From contig CANHJJ010000095.1 of the NCBI GenBank assembly GCA_947460565.1, forward strand, positions 1 through 6,844: a DNA stretch of 6,844 bases, given 5' to 3'. Position numbers and translations under genes: made by a program. The notes below the pieces were generated by a model. It ran no database searches. It was not told the DNA's origin and was given only the letters and a program-made list of their open reading frames with translations. This DNA comes from Bacteroidota bacterium. Its GTDB lineage: Bacteria > Bacteroidota > Bacteroidia > UKL13-3. Each line of letters opens with the position of its first letter. Positions within the stretch are counted from its first letter, which is position 1. Positions 6,476 through 6,844 of the stretch are shown one piece after another.

Positions 6476-6844
6476 TTAATGTTTGCTTAAAATTGAAAAA
6501 GGTACAATTACCCTCAAGATTATATTTCTTCCAGGATCCAAACTAAAATAACGATACCTACTCAAATAATCGCGATAAGTTGTATTAAACAAATTTTGAA
6601 CGCCCATACTGATTTTTATGGGATATTTTTTGAAGTTTAATTGAAACCCTGCATTGATATCAAACAAGCTGTAAGCGGCTGGAGGTGCTGTCCAGTCAAG
6701 GCTATCAGGGTATCTATTTTGTTGAGACACGAAAGTATAGCTAGCTGTGAAAAATAGCTTTTGAAACTTGCCTATGGCATCCTTCTCATAACTCAAACTT
6801 AGTTTACTTCTATTGGCTGGAATAAATATAAGTGGACGAGCATG
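6476..6844 (-). CDS. TonB-dependent outer-membrane receptor, C-terminal 122 residues (runs off right edge)
   Basis: Only the 3' end of the gene is present; the open frame continues past the window edge at 6844 without a start. The visible part consists of alternating polar/hydrophobic beta-strands of the 22-strand barrel, with the recognisable C-terminal receptor pattern FDINAGFQLNF, GVQNLFNTTYRDYLSRYR and PGRNIILRVIVPF. The conserved 'NLFN..Y' motif and the closing 'PGRNI.LR...PF' strand are typical of TonB-dependent siderophore, metal or vitamin receptors of Bacteroidota. After the usual terminal Phe there are six more residues, SILSKH, which is slightly unusual. The receptor would import a ligand across the outer membrane using TonB-ExbBD energy; the plug and ligand-contacting parts are out of view, so the substrate cannot be named. 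The lipoprotein gene follows 35 bases downstream on the same strand, suggesting one operon. Confidence 0.88.
   Translation of the reverse strand, partial: HARPLIFIPANRSKLSLSYEKDAIGKFQKLFFTASYTFVSQQNRYPDSLDWTAPPAAYSLFDINAGFQLNFKKYPIKISMGVQNLFNTTYRDYLSRYRYFSLDPGRNIILRVIVPFSILSKH

Noticed and set aside
1..6844. tRNA, rRNA, CRISPR array, transposase or terminal inverted repeats
   Set aside because: No cloverleaf-like sequence, regularly spaced repeats or transposase motifs were seen on either strand by eye; nearly all bases are accounted for by the listed genes.

Overview
This 6.8-kb window comes from an AT-rich chromosome of the phylum Bacteroidota. The evidence is consistent across the window. 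There are A-rich leaders with little Shine-Dalgarno signal and promoter-like boxes of the TAnnTTTG class. A signal peptide ends in LLA|Q, and a lipoprotein carries Cys-Gln-Lys-Asp-Asp, the Bacteroidota surface-export signature. A TonB-dependent receptor end is also present. The genus cannot be named from the sequence alone.

Layout, left to right. (1) Positions 1-175, minus: start of a secreted, probably outer-membrane beta-barrel, protein running off the left edge. (2) 287-1819, minus: a 510-aa fusion of a GNAT acetyltransferase and a nitrilase-type carbon-nitrogen hydrolase. (3) 1820-1969: a divergent promoter region. (4) 1970-2812, plus: dapD, the succinyltransferase of lysine/diaminopimelate synthesis. 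(5) 2886-4670, plus: a 594-aa DUF262 + DUF1524 protein, i.e. a single-chain GmrSD-like nuclease that is probably anti-phage. (6) 4718-5839, plus: a family-4 glycosyltransferase. (7) 5841-6440, minus: a surface-type lipoprotein. (8) 6476-6844, minus: the C-terminal end of a TonB-dependent receptor. Items 7 and 8 read as one transcript, receptor first. No gap between genes exceeds 150 bases, and I see no RNA gene, CRISPR array or insertion sequence.

How the genes fit together. Most of the window is ordinary chromosomal content: lysine/peptidoglycan precursor synthesis, a surface-glycan glycosyltransferase and an outer-membrane uptake pair. The outlier is the GmrSD-like gene between dapD and the glycosyltransferase. 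Its codon choice differs from the glycosyltransferase beside it (15 of its first 24 Asp codons are GAC, against 1 of the first 12). An imperfect 20-base direct repeat occurs at both its ends, and a 13-codon open frame overlaps its stop codon as ATGA, as if a following gene had been lost. This suggests a recently acquired defence cargo in a housekeeping neighbourhood. That is an inference: no modification genes or partner subunits are visible, and the protein architecture itself is a known one. I see no clearly new multi-gene system here.
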